A stretch of DNA of 44,575 nt from Verrucomicrobiota bacterium (lineage in GTDB: Bacteria > Verrucomicrobiota > Verrucomicrobiia > Opitutales > Opitutaceae), in NCBI GenBank assembly GCA_023386835.1, contig JAEWIY010000138.1, forward strand, positions 1-44,575. Reading direction: 5' to 3'. Position numbers and translations under genes: made by a program. Shown piece by piece: positions 34,360-43,413 of the stretch. Position 1 is the stretch's first letter. Each line of letters begins with the position of its first letter. A model generated the notes under the pieces. It was not told where the DNA came from. It searched no databases and was given only the letters and a program-made list of their open reading frames with translations.

Positions 34360-37040
34360 ACGCCCTCTTCTATCGCTGCACCGACGACCTGCCGGAGAAT
34401 CCTGCGACCGTCCTGGGCGGCAAGGCCGCCGCGCTGGCCCGGCTCGCTGATACCGGCCTGCCGATTCCGCCGTGGTTTGTCGTCACACCCGCCGCCTGCC
34501 CCGCCACGACCAATGGAGCGCCACCCGTGCTGCCGCCGTCGCTCGCCGCGGCCATTCAGTCGCTCGCCCACGAGGTGGCCCCGGAGGCGCGCTGGTTCGC
34601 CGTCCGCTCGTCCGCGGTCGACGAGGACGGCGCGGACCACTCGTTCGCCGGCCAGTTGGACAGCTTTCTCTTTGTGCCCGTCGAAGGACTGGTCGCGAAG
34701 ATCGCCGCAGTCTGGCGCTCAGGCTTCAGCGAACGGATCCTCGCCTATCGTCGCGAACGCGGGCTGGCTGGCACGCCACCACCCCCGGCGGTCCTGATCC
34801 AGCAGATGGTGAACGCCGAAGCTGCGGGCGTCGCGTTCAGCGCCGACCCGGTCAGTGGACGCCGCGGCGCCGCGATTGTATCCGCCGTGTGGGGACTGGG
34901 GTCCGCCCTCGTGTCGGGTGAGGCGGACGCGGACACGTTTACCATCGATCGCTTCGACCGCATTCTCGACCGGCACCGCGCTGAAAAACGCCTCGCCCAT
35001 CGCGCCGCGCCGGGAGGCGACAGTGAAGGCGTGCGCAGCGAGCCGGTCCCCGCGGAACGCGCCGGCCTCCCCGCGCTGTTGGACGAGCAGGCCATCGCCG
35101 TTGCCCAACTCGCCCGCGCCACCGCCCGGCACTTTGGACGCCCCCAAGACATCGAGTGGGCGATCGAGGCCGGTCGACTGTGGCTGCTGCAATCGCGGCC
35201 GATCACCAACCTCGCCCACCTCCCCGACCCTGACGGCGAACTGAACCTGTGGGACAACGCCAACATTGCCGAGAGCTACAGCGGCGTTACGACCCCGCTC
35301 ACGTTTTCCTTCGCCCGCGGGATCTACGAGGCCGTTTACCGCGAGTTCGCCCGCCTGATGGGCGTGGCGCCGCAGCGGATCGAAAATGAACGCGATCTTT
35401 TTCCGCGGATGTTGGGCCTGATCCAGGGACGCATCTACTACAACCTCGTCAGCTGGTACCGTCTGCTCGCCCTGCTGCCCGGCTACGCGCTCAACCGCGG
35501 GTTCATGGAGCAGATGATGGGCGTCAAGGAGAGCCTGCCGCCCGAGATCGACGCGCGCATCACTCCCCGCGCCAGCCGCTGGGGCCGCTGGCGCGATGGC
35601 TTTGCCCTCGCGCGCACCCTCGGCGGACTCACGCGCAATCACTTCACCCTGGCCGGTCAGATCCGCGCGTTCTACGTTCGCCTCAACGAGGCACTGCGCC
35701 CGCCGCAACCGTCGCTCGAGCAACTGCGGCCGGACGAACTGAGCGCCCACTACCGCGACCTCGAACGGCAGCTCCTGCTCCGCTGGGACGCGCCGCTGGT
35801 CAACGACTTCTTTGCGATGATCTTCTACGGTGTGCTGCGCAAGCTCACCGCTCGGTGGTGCGGCGACGAGGACGGCACACTGCAGAACGACCTCCTGTGC
35901 AATGAAGGTGGCATGATCAGCGCCGAACCCGCCCGACGAGTACGTGAGATGGCGACCAGCGTCGCGAGTGATCCCGCGGCCGTGACGCGGCTGTGCACCG
36001 GTTCGCTGCGCGCGATCCAACAATGGATCGAAACGCATCCCACGTTCCGCGACCGGTATCAGGCTTATCTCGACACCTTCGGCGATCGCTGCCTCGAGGA
36101 ACTCAAGCTGGAGAGCCGCACCCTGCACGAGGAGCCGCTCACGCTGCTTCGTTCGGTCGGGCACTTCGCGCGCCGGCTGCAATCCGGCCAGAGTACCGAC
36201 ACCGGTCTCGAGGCGCGCCTGCGGGCGGCGGCCGAGCAGCGCGTCCGCTCCTCCGTGGGGCTTCGCCCGTTTCGTCGCGTGGTTTTTGGTTGGGTCCTGC
36301 GCCATGCCCGCGACCGCGTGCGCGATCGCGAGAATTTGCGTTTTGAACGCACGCGACTCTTCGGCCGCGTCCGGCGCATTTTCCTCGAGCTGGGAAAACG
36401 CTTCCATGCCTCGGGCGTGTTGAACGATCCACGCGACATCTTCTTCCTGACCAATGAGGAGGCGCTGGGCTTCGTTGAAGGCACGACCGCCACCCGGCAC
36501 CTGGCTGAACTTGTCGCTCTGCGGCGCCACGAATTCGACCGCTACCGCGGCGGGACGGCACCGGCGGACCGTTTTGCCACGCGGGGCGCCGTGCACCTGG
36601 GCAACTCGTTTCAACCGACCCACCCACCCACGAGCGCCGTCGGTACCGAAACAGGCGATACACTCAAGGGAATCGGCTGCTGCCCCGGCATCGTGCAAGG
36701 TCGGGCGCGCGTCATCCTTGATCCGCGCAATGCGGAGATCATGGCCGGTGAAATCCTCGTTGCGCCCCGGACCGACCCCGGCTGGATCATGCTTTTCCCG
36801 TCGGCGGCCGGTTTGCTGGTGGAACACGGCAGCCTGCTTTCGCATTCGGCCATCGTCGCCCGCGAAATGGGCATACCCGCCATCGTCTCGATCGGGGGCG
36901 TCACCACGTGGCTGCAGACGGGCGACTGGGTGGAACTCGACGGCAGCACGGGAAGGGTGCGCAAGCTGCCCTCGCCCGATGAGGGAGCCTCCGTCCCGGC
37001 GGCGGAGCCCACAACGATGGCCGAGCCCACCACGCCATGA
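34356..37040 (+). CDS. PEP-synthase/rifampin-phosphotransferase-like dikinase
   Basis: An 894-aa protein in three parts. The N-terminal ATP-grasp domain (about 1-310) has GGKAAALARL, FAVRSSAVDEDGADHSFAGQ, VSGEADADTF and IEWAIEAGRLWLLQSRPI. The central helical domain (about 315-770) begins WDNANIAESYSGVTTPLTF. The C-terminal swivelling His domain holds H830 in GSLLSHSAIVARE. The PEP/pyruvate TIM barrel of PpsA is absent. Length, domain order and His position are those of rifampin phosphotransferase, which uses ATP to phosphorylate a small-molecule hydroxyl via phospho-His, releasing AMP and phosphate. In this operon the substrate is probably a pathway intermediate. The start ATG overlaps the UbiA stop and the end overlaps the next gene, both as ATGA. 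Confidence 0.85.
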   Translation: MNALFYRCTDDLPENPATVLGGKAAALARLADTGLPIPPWFVVTPAACPATTNGAPPVLPPSLAAAIQSLAHEVAPEARWFAVRSSAVDEDGADHSFAGQLDSFLFVPVEGLVAKIAAVWRSGFSERILAYRRERGLAGTPPPPAVLIQQMVNAEAAGVAFSADPVSGRRGAAIVSAVWGLGSALVSGEADADTFTIDRFDRILDRHRAEKRLAHRAAPGGDSEGVRSEPVPAERAGLPALLDEQAIAVAQLARATARHFGRPQDIEWAIEAGRLWLLQSRPITNLAHLPDPDGELNLWDNANIAESYSGVTTPLTFSFARGIYEAVYREFARLMGVAPQRIENERDLFPRMLGLIQGRIYYNLVSWYRLLALLPGYALNRGFMEQMMGVKESLPPEIDARITPRASRWGRWRDGFALARTLGGLTRNHFTLAGQIRAFYVRLNEALRPPQPSLEQLRPDELSAHYRDLERQLLLRWDAPLVNDFFAMIFYGVLRKLTARWCGDEDGTLQNDLLCNEGGMISAEPARRVREMATSVASDPAAVTRLCTGSLRAIQQWIETHPTFRDRYQAYLDTFGDRCLEELKLESRTLHEEPLTLLRSVGHFARRLQSGQSTDTGLEARLRAAAEQRVRSSVGLRPFRRVVFGWVLRHARDRVRDRENLRFERTRLFGRVRRIFLELGKRFHASGVLNDPRDIFFLTNEEALGFVEGTTATRHLAELVALRRHEFDRYRGGTAPADRFATRGAVHLGNSFQPTHPPTSAVGTETGDTLKGIGCCPGIVQGRARVILDPRNAEIMAGEILVAPRTDPGWIMLFPSAAGLLVEHGSLLSHSAIVAREMGIPAIVSIGGVTTWLQTGDWVELDGSTGRVRKLPSPDEGASVPAAEPTTMAEPTTP

Positions 37041-38143
37041 AGACGACCGAAGCCGCCACGCGTGCTGATTTCTCCCGGATCCGGTATGCTCAGGTTTGGG
37101 AGGACGCCGACATCCTCCGCGCCGGTCTGGATATTCAGCCGACGGATACGGTGCTTTCGATCGCTTCCGCCGGTGACAATGCCCTGGCCCTGCTCGCCGC
37201 CGGCGCGGCGCGAGTGATCGCGCTCGACCTCAACCCCGCCCAGCTCGCCTGCCTGGCCCTCCGCGTGGCGGCCTATCGTGAACTTACCCACCCGGAGCTC
37301 CTGCAGCTGATCGGCTCACGGCCCGCGAGCCCGTCGGAGCGCCTTGACTTGTATCGTCGCTGCCGATCCGGATTGCCCGCGGCTGACCAGGCTTTCTGGG
37401 ATGGGCGGCCCGAACTGGTCGCATCCGGCATCGGCGCGGCCGGCAAGTTCGAGAACTACTTCCGGCTCTTTCGCACGCGTGTGCTCCCGCTCGTTCACCG
37501 GCGCGCGACGGTTGCTGCGCTTCTGCAAGGAGGCACCCGCGAACAGCGCGAACGTTTTTATCGCGAGCGCTGGGATACGTGGCGCTGGCGGTTGCTCTTC
37601 CGGCTCTTCTTTTCCCGTTTTGCCATGGGTCGGCTCGGCCGAGACCCGGCCTTCTTCAAATACGTCGAGGGTTCGGTCGCGGACCGCATTCTCACCCGGA
37701 CCAGGCACGCGCTGACCGTCCTCGACCCGGCGGACAACCCGTACCTGCACTGGATCCTCAAGGGGACGCACGGTGCCGCGCTGCCCTGCGCCCTGCGGCC
37801 CGAGAATTTTGAGCGCATCCGCGTCCGGCTCGACCGGCTCGAGTGGCACCTGCTGACGGCGGAAGCGTTTCTCGACCAGCACCGCGGGGCGCCCGTCGAC
37901 AAGTTCAACCTGTCGGACATTTTCGAATACATGTCCGAGGACAACACCGCCCGGCTGCTGGAACGCGTGGCGTCGGCCAGCCGCCCGGGCGGTCGCCTGG
38001 CCTATTGGAACATGCTCGCGCCCCGCCGGCGGCCGGAGTCGCTTGCCCATCGCCTCCGTCCGCGGGACGACGTGGCGCTTCCGCTCTTCGAGCAGGACCG
38101 CGCTTATTTCTACAGCGCCTTTGTGGTCGAGGAAGTGATCTGA
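37037..38143 (+). CDS. BtaA-like DUF3419 protein (SAM-dependent 3-amino-3-carboxypropyl transferase family)
   Basis: A 368-aa protein. The N-terminus shows the BtaA signature: RYAQVWEDADIL, then the SAM-binding SIASAGDNALALL (41-53) and DLNPAQLACLALR. A later segment, FNLSDIFEYMSEDNTARLLERV, is also BtaA-like. BtaA moves the aminocarboxypropyl group of SAM onto diacylglycerol to start betaine lipid synthesis. BtaB, the N-methyltransferase, is not present. A lipid or prenyl alcohol acceptor would fit the UbiA and kinase genes beside it. Its ATG overlaps the dikinase stop, and the kinase gene starts 11 nt after it. Confidence 0.82.
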   Translation: MKTTEAATRADFSRIRYAQVWEDADILRAGLDIQPTDTVLSIASAGDNALALLAAGAARVIALDLNPAQLACLALRVAAYRELTHPELLQLIGSRPASPSERLDLYRRCRSGLPAADQAFWDGRPELVASGIGAAGKFENYFRLFRTRVLPLVHRRATVAALLQGGTREQRERFYRERWDTWRWRLLFRLFFSRFAMGRLGRDPAFFKYVEGSVADRILTRTRHALTVLDPADNPYLHWILKGTHGAALPCALRPENFERIRVRLDRLEWHLLTAEAFLDQHRGAPVDKFNLSDIFEYMSEDNTARLLERVASASRPGGRLAYWNMLAPRRRPESLAHRLRPRDDVALPLFEQDRAYFYSAFVVEEVI

Positions 38144-38154
38144 CGCGCCCGACG

Positions 38155-39528
38155 ATGGCCTGGTCACCCACCGTTTCGATCGCGTTTGTGCTCAGCGCCC
38201 TCGGCGCGCTCGTCGGCGGGGTCAAGGGCCTGCAGGCCCGCGGTGCGCTCTCGGCGGAGCTCTCGCGCAAGCTCGTGCACATCGGCATGGGCGTGGTTTG
38301 CCTCACGTTCCCGTGGCTGTTTGAGACGACGTGGCCGGTCTGGCTGCTGGCCGGTCTCGCCGTCGGCGCCCTCGCTCTGCTTCGGCTCGTGCCCGCGGTG
38401 CGGTCGCGGCTCGGCAGCGTGCTGCACAGCGTGGAGCGCCGCTCGCTGGGTGAAGTCTATTTCCCGCTCGGCGTGGCCGCGGTCTTCACCCTCGCGCGCG
38501 GCAACGTGCTCCTGTTCGTGATCCCCGTCGCCTTGCTCACGTTCGCCGATGCCGCCGGAGCCCTGGTGGGCAAACGCTGGGGCCGGCACCGCTTCGAGAC
38601 ACTGGAGGGCAGCAAGAGCATCGAAGGCTCCGCGGCCGTGGGATTGGTATCCGCCCTCTGCGTCGCGGGGCCGCTGTTGGCCTACGGACATCCACCCGCC
38701 ACTGCTCTCGTGATCGCGCTGGTCATGGGGCTGTTCGGATTGATCCTCGAGGCGATTGCGTGGCGGGGTTTAGACAACGTTTTCCTGCCGCTCGCGGCTT
38801 TCACCCAGCTCGCCATTTACCTCGCCCTTCCGTTACCGCCGCTGGTGGCGCGTCTCGGCGTTCTGGTGGGACTGTTTATCCTGTCGGTCTTCTGGCGCCG
38901 CGGCTCGGTCATTGACCATGGCGCCCGGCTGGGAGCGGCCCTGGCGTTTTTCTTTTTTTGGGCGGTCGGCGGCTGGCCCTGGCTCGTCGCGCCCACGCTG
39001 CTCCTCGCCAGCTACGTCCGGCTGATGCCGTCGATTCCCGGCGGTCCGCCACGCCACAACCTGCTGGCGGTCCTCTGCCTCGGCTCCGCCGCGCTGCCCT
39101 GGGCCACGGCCCATGCGTTGGCGCCCTCGGCGTATTGGCTGCTTCCTTACACGGTGGGCCTGGCGGCGCAGCAGGGCATCATCGCCGCCGTCCGTTACCA
39201 ACAGGCGCACCCGGGCTGGGCCCGGTCCCGTTGCCTTCTCGCCGGATGGCTGCAGGCCGCCGTGGTGCAATTCGCGCTCGGCGGGTTGCTATGGTGGACC
39301 AAGGGTATTCATGGGGGCGCCGTCCTGGCCGCCTTGGGCGCGACCGCGCTCGGCCTGCTCCTCTTCAGCAGCACGGAGCGCGAACTTCGCCAGCCAAACG
39401 ACCTGAATGCGCGGTGGTGGAAACAAGGCATCGCCGCCCTGAGTGCCGCGGTCCTCGCCGCCGCGGTGCTGTTTTTGCACGACCTGCTTCTCCAGACCCT
39501 CAACGAGTTTGCCTTTCTGTTGCCATGA
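38155..39528 (+). CDS. Phytol/dolichol-kinase-like integral membrane protein, double length
   Basis: A 457-aa polytopic membrane protein. The first half (about 1-230) is the CTP-dependent polyprenol kinase family (VTE5/VTE6/dolichol kinase): SRKLVHIGMGVVCL, then FADAAGALVGKRWGRHRF and GSKSIEGSAAV (130-162). The second half (about 230-457) adds about eight further hydrophobic segments of unknown type, including RRGSVIDHGARLGAA. Plant homologues phosphorylate phytol or phytyl phosphate, giving prenyl diphosphates for UbiA-type transferases, so its presence with a UbiA gene is suggestive. The start at 38155 follows the BtaA-like stop by 11 nt. The stop overlaps the next gene as ATGA. Confidence 0.8.
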   Translation: MAWSPTVSIAFVLSALGALVGGVKGLQARGALSAELSRKLVHIGMGVVCLTFPWLFETTWPVWLLAGLAVGALALLRLVPAVRSRLGSVLHSVERRSLGEVYFPLGVAAVFTLARGNVLLFVIPVALLTFADAAGALVGKRWGRHRFETLEGSKSIEGSAAVGLVSALCVAGPLLAYGHPPATALVIALVMGLFGLILEAIAWRGLDNVFLPLAAFTQLAIYLALPLPPLVARLGVLVGLFILSVFWRRGSVIDHGARLGAALAFFFFWAVGGWPWLVAPTLLLASYVRLMPSIPGGPPRHNLLAVLCLGSAALPWATAHALAPSAYWLLPYTVGLAAQQGIIAAVRYQQAHPGWARSRCLLAGWLQAAVVQFALGGLLWWTKGIHGGAVLAALGATALGLLLFSSTERELRQPNDLNARWWKQGIAALSAAVLAAAVLFLHDLLLQTLNEFAFLLP

Positions 39529-40463
39529 GCGCTCCTCACCCTCGCCCGATACCCACCGACGAAGACGAGACGATCGAATTGGACGTCGGCAACGGCACCG
39601 CGTCCGCCGCCCTCTGGTGGACCCACGTTCCCAGTCTTCCGGGTGAACGCCTCGGCGCGATTGGGCGCTTCACCGCCACCGCCCAGGAGGCTGCACTGGA
39701 GGTGTTGGCGCTGGCGCGAAAGCGCTTGCTCGGCGCCGGCTGCACCCTCGCGATCGGCCCGATGGACGGCAACACGTGGCGCCGCTACCGCTGGGTGACC
39801 GACGCCGGGACCGAGCCGCCGTTCTTTCTCGAGCCCACCAATCCGCCAAACTACCCGGCGTGGTGGCGCGACGCCGGTTTTTCGCCCCTCGCTGAATACA
39901 CGTCCACGGCGAGCGACGACCTGACCACCCGGGATCCTCGCGTCGCGACCGCAGAGCAGCGACTGCGCGCTTCGGGCGTCGCCATCCGGCCGCTGAACCG
40001 GTCCGCGTTCACCGAAGAGCTGGGGCGCATCTACGACGTCTCGGTCGTGTCGTTCCAGGACAACTACCTCTACACGCCCCTGCCCCGCGAGGCGTTCATT
40101 GCGCAGTACCGTCCGATTGAGGACCGGGTGCAGCCAGAACTCGTCCTCCTGGCCGAGCACGCCGGCCAGCCGGTCGGCTACGTGTTCGCCACGCCGGATT
40201 TTGCGCAGGCGCAACGCGGCGAGCCGGTCACCACCTTCATCGTCAAGACGCTCGCGGTCCTGCCTGGCCGCGCCTTTGCCGGGCTGGGCGCCGTGCTGCT
40301 CGCCCAGGTGCACGACCACGCCCGTCAGCTCGGCTTTCGCCGCGTCATTCACGCCCTGATGCACGAATCGAACAAGTCGCGAAACCTCAGCGCGCACTAC
40401 GCCCGAACGATCCGCCGCTACACGCTGTTTCAATCGCGACTCGCCTCGATGGTGATCGCCTGA
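39525..40463 (+). CDS. GNAT-family N-acyltransferase
   Basis: A 312-aa protein. The N-terminal 100 residues include AIGPMDGNTWRRYRWVTDAG and a WW motif (NYPAWWRDAGF), a two-domain GNAT type. The acyl-CoA-binding motif A is in FIVKTLAVLPGRAFAGLGAVLL, followed by HALMHESNKSRNLSAHYA. GNAT enzymes move an acetyl or acyl group to an amine. In this operon the amine could be the aminocarboxypropyl group installed by the BtaA-like enzyme (inference). The ATG overlaps the kinase stop; the acyl-AMP ligase gene is 12 nt downstream. Confidence 0.85.
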   Translation: MSAPHPRPIPTDEDETIELDVGNGTASAALWWTHVPSLPGERLGAIGRFTATAQEAALEVLALARKRLLGAGCTLAIGPMDGNTWRRYRWVTDAGTEPPFFLEPTNPPNYPAWWRDAGFSPLAEYTSTASDDLTTRDPRVATAEQRLRASGVAIRPLNRSAFTEELGRIYDVSVVSFQDNYLYTPLPREAFIAQYRPIEDRVQPELVLLAEHAGQPVGYVFATPDFAQAQRGEPVTTFIVKTLAVLPGRAFAGLGAVLLAQVHDHARQLGFRRVIHALMHESNKSRNLSAHYARTIRRYTLFQSRLASMVIA

Positions 40464-40475
40464 CCCATCGCTCCA

Positions 40476-42071
40476 ATGACGATCGACGACCTTCTGCGCG
40501 AGCAGGTCCGCCAGCGACCGGACGCGATCGCGCTCGTCGATCCCCGGGCGGCGCCGCCCCGGCGCACCCTCACGTATCAACAACTCGAGCACGAAGTCTC
40601 GGGCAGCGCCGCCTGGATGACCTCACAAGGCCTGCAGCGCGGATCCGCTGTGCTGACGTTTGTCCCGATGTCCGCGGATCTCTACATCGCGCTGCTGGCG
40701 ATGTTCCGACTCGGCGCCGTCGCCCTCTTTCTTGATCCATCCGCCGGGCGCGAACACCTGGAACGCTGCTGCGCGCGTTGGCAACCGGACGCGCTACTGG
40801 CCATCCCCAAGGCCCATCTGTTGCGGTTGCGCTCGGCGGCCCTGCGCCGAATCCGCCGGCACTGGCACACGGGGCGCGGCTGGCTGCCCGGGACGCGGCG
40901 CTGGTCGACCCTCGACACCGGCGTCGGCGCAACCTCTCCGACTTCGCTCGCGCAACCCGAGGACGCAGCCTTGGTGACCTTCACGAGCGGAAGCACCGGC
41001 GTGCCCAAGGGCGCCGTCCGCACCCACGCGTTCCTGCTCGCGCAGTACGAGGCGCTCGCACCCGGCATTCACCTGCACAGCGGTCAGGTCGACCTCGCCA
41101 CGCTGCCGGTCTTCACGCTCGCCAACCTCGCCGCCGGGCTCACGACGGTGATTCCGGAAGTCGCCTTACGTCGCCCCGGCGCCGTGGACCCGGCGCCGCT
41201 GTTTCGTCAGGTTCGAGAGCACAAGGTGACACGGCTCACGGCCTCGCCCGCGTTCTTCGAACAGCTCGTGGCGCATCTTCAGCGCACCGGCGAGACCCTG
41301 CCGCAACTGGAACACCTGCACACCGGCGGTGCCCCAGTGTATCCACCGTTGCTTGACGCGATGCAGGGCCTTGCGCCGAACGCCGAAGTCGTCGCGGTGT
41401 ATGGCTCCACCGAAGCCGAGCCGATCGCGCACGTCGCACGCACCGAGTTTACCGAACAGGACCGGCAGGCGATGCGTTCCGGACGCGGTCTGCTCGCCGG
41501 GCCGCCGGTTGAGCAGGTGACGTTGCGCATCCTGCCCGACCAGTGGGGAAAACCGCGCGGGCCGTACGTGGCGGAACAACTCGCCGAGCAGAGCCTCGGC
41601 CCCAACGAAGCAGGTGAGATCGTGGTGGCGGGAGAGCACGTGCTCCCGGGTTATCTGGGCGGTCTCGGCGATGAGGAAACGAAGTTCCGCGTCGGAGAAC
41701 AGGTCTGGCATCGCACGGGTGACGCAGGCTACCTCGACGCGAAGGGACGGCTCTGGCTGCTCGGCCGGTGTGCCGCCCGCGTGCAGGACGAGCACGGCGA
41801 GGTTTATCCCTTCGCGGTCGAATGTGTGGCCATGAGTTTTCCTGCGGTGCGCCGGGCGGCCTTCGTGGCTCACGGGGGCCGACGTCTATTGATCATCCAA
41901 AGCCGCGCGAGCGGCGAAACGGCTCTTAAACTGTGCGAGGAACTCCGAACCGCGGCAGACTGGGCACAGCTCAACGACGTACGAATTGTTCCCGCCCTAC
42001 CCGTCGACGCCCGTCACAACGCCAAGATCGACTACCCAGCGTTGCGCCGGATGCTGGAAGCAGAGGGCTGA
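40476..42071 (+). CDS. AMP-dependent acyl ligase (ANL superfamily, OleC-like)
   Basis: A 531-aa adenylating enzyme. Motif A3 is TFTSGSTGVPKGA (168-180), A5 is VYGSTEAEPIAHV, A7 is WHRTGDAGYLD and the catalytic Lys of A10 is K517 in HNAKIDY. The style of A5 recalls OleC-type beta-lactone synthetases and long-chain acyl-CoA or acyl-AMP ligases. No oleA/B/D genes are near, so a simple acyl activation is more likely. No carrier protein is encoded in view. It is the last gene of the seven-gene plus-strand operon and ends 9 nt from the convergent P450 stop. Confidence 0.88.
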   Translation: MTIDDLLREQVRQRPDAIALVDPRAAPPRRTLTYQQLEHEVSGSAAWMTSQGLQRGSAVLTFVPMSADLYIALLAMFRLGAVALFLDPSAGREHLERCCARWQPDALLAIPKAHLLRLRSAALRRIRRHWHTGRGWLPGTRRWSTLDTGVGATSPTSLAQPEDAALVTFTSGSTGVPKGAVRTHAFLLAQYEALAPGIHLHSGQVDLATLPVFTLANLAAGLTTVIPEVALRRPGAVDPAPLFRQVREHKVTRLTASPAFFEQLVAHLQRTGETLPQLEHLHTGGAPVYPPLLDAMQGLAPNAEVVAVYGSTEAEPIAHVARTEFTEQDRQAMRSGRGLLAGPPVEQVTLRILPDQWGKPRGPYVAEQLAEQSLGPNEAGEIVVAGEHVLPGYLGGLGDEETKFRVGEQVWHRTGDAGYLDAKGRLWLLGRCAARVQDEHGEVYPFAVECVAMSFPAVRRAAFVAHGGRRLLIIQSRASGETALKLCEELRTAADWAQLNDVRIVPALPVDARHNAKIDYPALRRMLEAEG

Positions 42072-42080
42072 GGATGCGCG

Positions 42081-43409
42081 TCAGCCTCGGCGTTCCAGTT
42101 GCACCGGCACCGCGTGGCGCGGACGCAGGGTAATGCCGCCCATTGCGGCCGGCAGGTCGTCCTCCTGCAGTCGGATGCGGAAATGTCGGAGCACGTTGAC
42201 CAGGACGAGCTTCATCTCCAGCAGGGAGAAATGCTGACCAATGCAGACGTGCGGCCCGGCCCCGAACGGGAAATAACCCTCCGCCAGCCCCGGTAGTTCT
42301 CGCCCGAGAAAACGTTCCGGCCGAAACCGATCGGGCTCCGGCCAGAGCCCCGGGAGCCGATGCGTGGCGTAAGCGGACAGCACAATCGTTGAACCGCCCG
42401 GGATCGCGCAGCCCTTCAGTTCGTCCTTCGCCTCCACGCGGCGCTCGGCGATCCAAATCGCCGGGTACAGCCGAAGCGTCTCGCGTAACACTGCATCCAA
42501 TACGGGCAACCGTTGCAGAGCCTCCATCGTGCCTTCGGCCCCGTCGAGCTCGGCAACCAGTTGTTCGGCCACGTTCGGATGTTGATCCAGCAGACAGAAC
42601 GCCCACGTCAGCGTGCTGGCAGTCGTCTCATGTCCGGCCAGGAGGAACGTGATGGTATGGTCCCGCAGCTCCTGGTCGCTCAGCGGCGCCCCGTTCTCAT
42701 CTCTCGCCGCCAGCAACAGGCTCAACAGGTCCGGCCGCTCGCCCGCCTCGCCGCGACGCTGGCGAATCAGTTCGGCCACAATCGCGTCCACCTCCGCGAG
42801 CGCCGCACGAAACGCGCGGTGCCGGGCCGTCGGTAACCAAAGCGGAAACGACCAGGCCTGCCCCGCCCGTCGAAACAACTCGTCGAGCAGCACGGGAAAC
42901 GCGGACTCCATCTGCCCCGCGCGAGCGCCCAAATCCGCTCCGAAGAGGCACCGGCCCGAAACCAGGAACGCCAGGCGGTTCATCTCGGCCGCGAGATCCA
43001 TCGTTTGACTGGCCCGCCATCTTTGCTGCCAGCCTTCCACCGCCTCGCAAGTCGTCGCTTCCATGAGCCCCGTCAACGCGGCTAACCGGCGGTGGTGGAA
43101 GAGCGGCTGCGCCATCCGTCGCTGCCGCCGCCAGGTCTCTCCTTCCGTGACGAGCAGGCTCTCGCCCGTCACCAGTCGAATGTTACGTGAACTGCGCGTA
43201 TCGCGCCGATAATTCTCGGCCCGCGCCGTCAGCACCTCCTCGACCAAAGCCGGTGAGGTGACGAGATGGTAGGTCAGCGGGCCCAGGCGCAGGCGCACGA
43301 TCGGTCCGTGCTCGCGCGCGGCGGTCAGCAGGAAACCGAGCGGATCGCGCAGGAACGGCCTCGCGTGACCGAGCAACGGCGATCCGGCCGGCGAAGGAGC
43401 GCGCGTCAT
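42081..43409 (-). CDS. Cytochrome P450 (bacterial, soluble)
   Basis: A 442-aa haem-thiolate monooxygenase. The oxygen-binding I-helix motif is AGHETT (258-263), ExxR is E310-TL-R313 and the haem loop is FPFGAGPHVCIGQ with C389 as ligand. There is no membrane anchor. The style is of the CYP102/CYP4-like bacterial group acting on hydrophobic substrates. I start at the ATG at 43409, preceded by GGGGG, 4 nt after the sulfotransferase stop; an ATG at 43424 would overlap it. No ferredoxin or reductase gene is adjacent. It is probably co-transcribed with the sulfotransferase. Confidence 0.93.
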   Translation of the reverse strand: MTRAPSPAGSPLLGHARPFLRDPLGFLLTAAREHGPIVRLRLGPLTYHLVTSPALVEEVLTARAENYRRDTRSSRNIRLVTGESLLVTEGETWRRQRRMAQPLFHHRRLAALTGLMEATTCEAVEGWQQRWRASQTMDLAAEMNRLAFLVSGRCLFGADLGARAGQMESAFPVLLDELFRRAGQAWSFPLWLPTARHRAFRAALAEVDAIVAELIRQRRGEAGERPDLLSLLLAARDENGAPLSDQELRDHTITFLLAGHETTASTLTWAFCLLDQHPNVAEQLVAELDGAEGTMEALQRLPVLDAVLRETLRLYPAIWIAERRVEAKDELKGCAIPGGSTIVLSAYATHRLPGLWPEPDRFRPERFLGRELPGLAEGYFPFGAGPHVCIGQHFSLLEMKLVLVNVLRHFRIRLQEDDLPAAMGGITLRPRHAVPVQLERRG

Positions 43410-43413
43410 GTTC

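Noticed and set aside
34719..36845. A 708-codon open frame antisense to the dikinase gene
   Set aside because: It mirrors the codon-position GC bias of the sense gene, contains no domain, and covers a well-supported protein on the other strand.
32619..37040. A single open frame of 1473 codons running from inside the HMGR gene through the dikinase gene
   Set aside because: The first 579 codons are a GC-rich shadow of the HMGR and UbiA genes, with Arg/Ser/Pro-rich nonsense composition. The real gene begins at the ATG at 34356, where the ATP-grasp domain starts.
40476..42071. The acyl-AMP ligase taken as evidence for an ole (olefin or beta-lactone) pathway
   Set aside because: No OleA thiolase, OleB or OleD gene lies in the window. 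FabF is 28 kb away on the other strand and looks like housekeeping.
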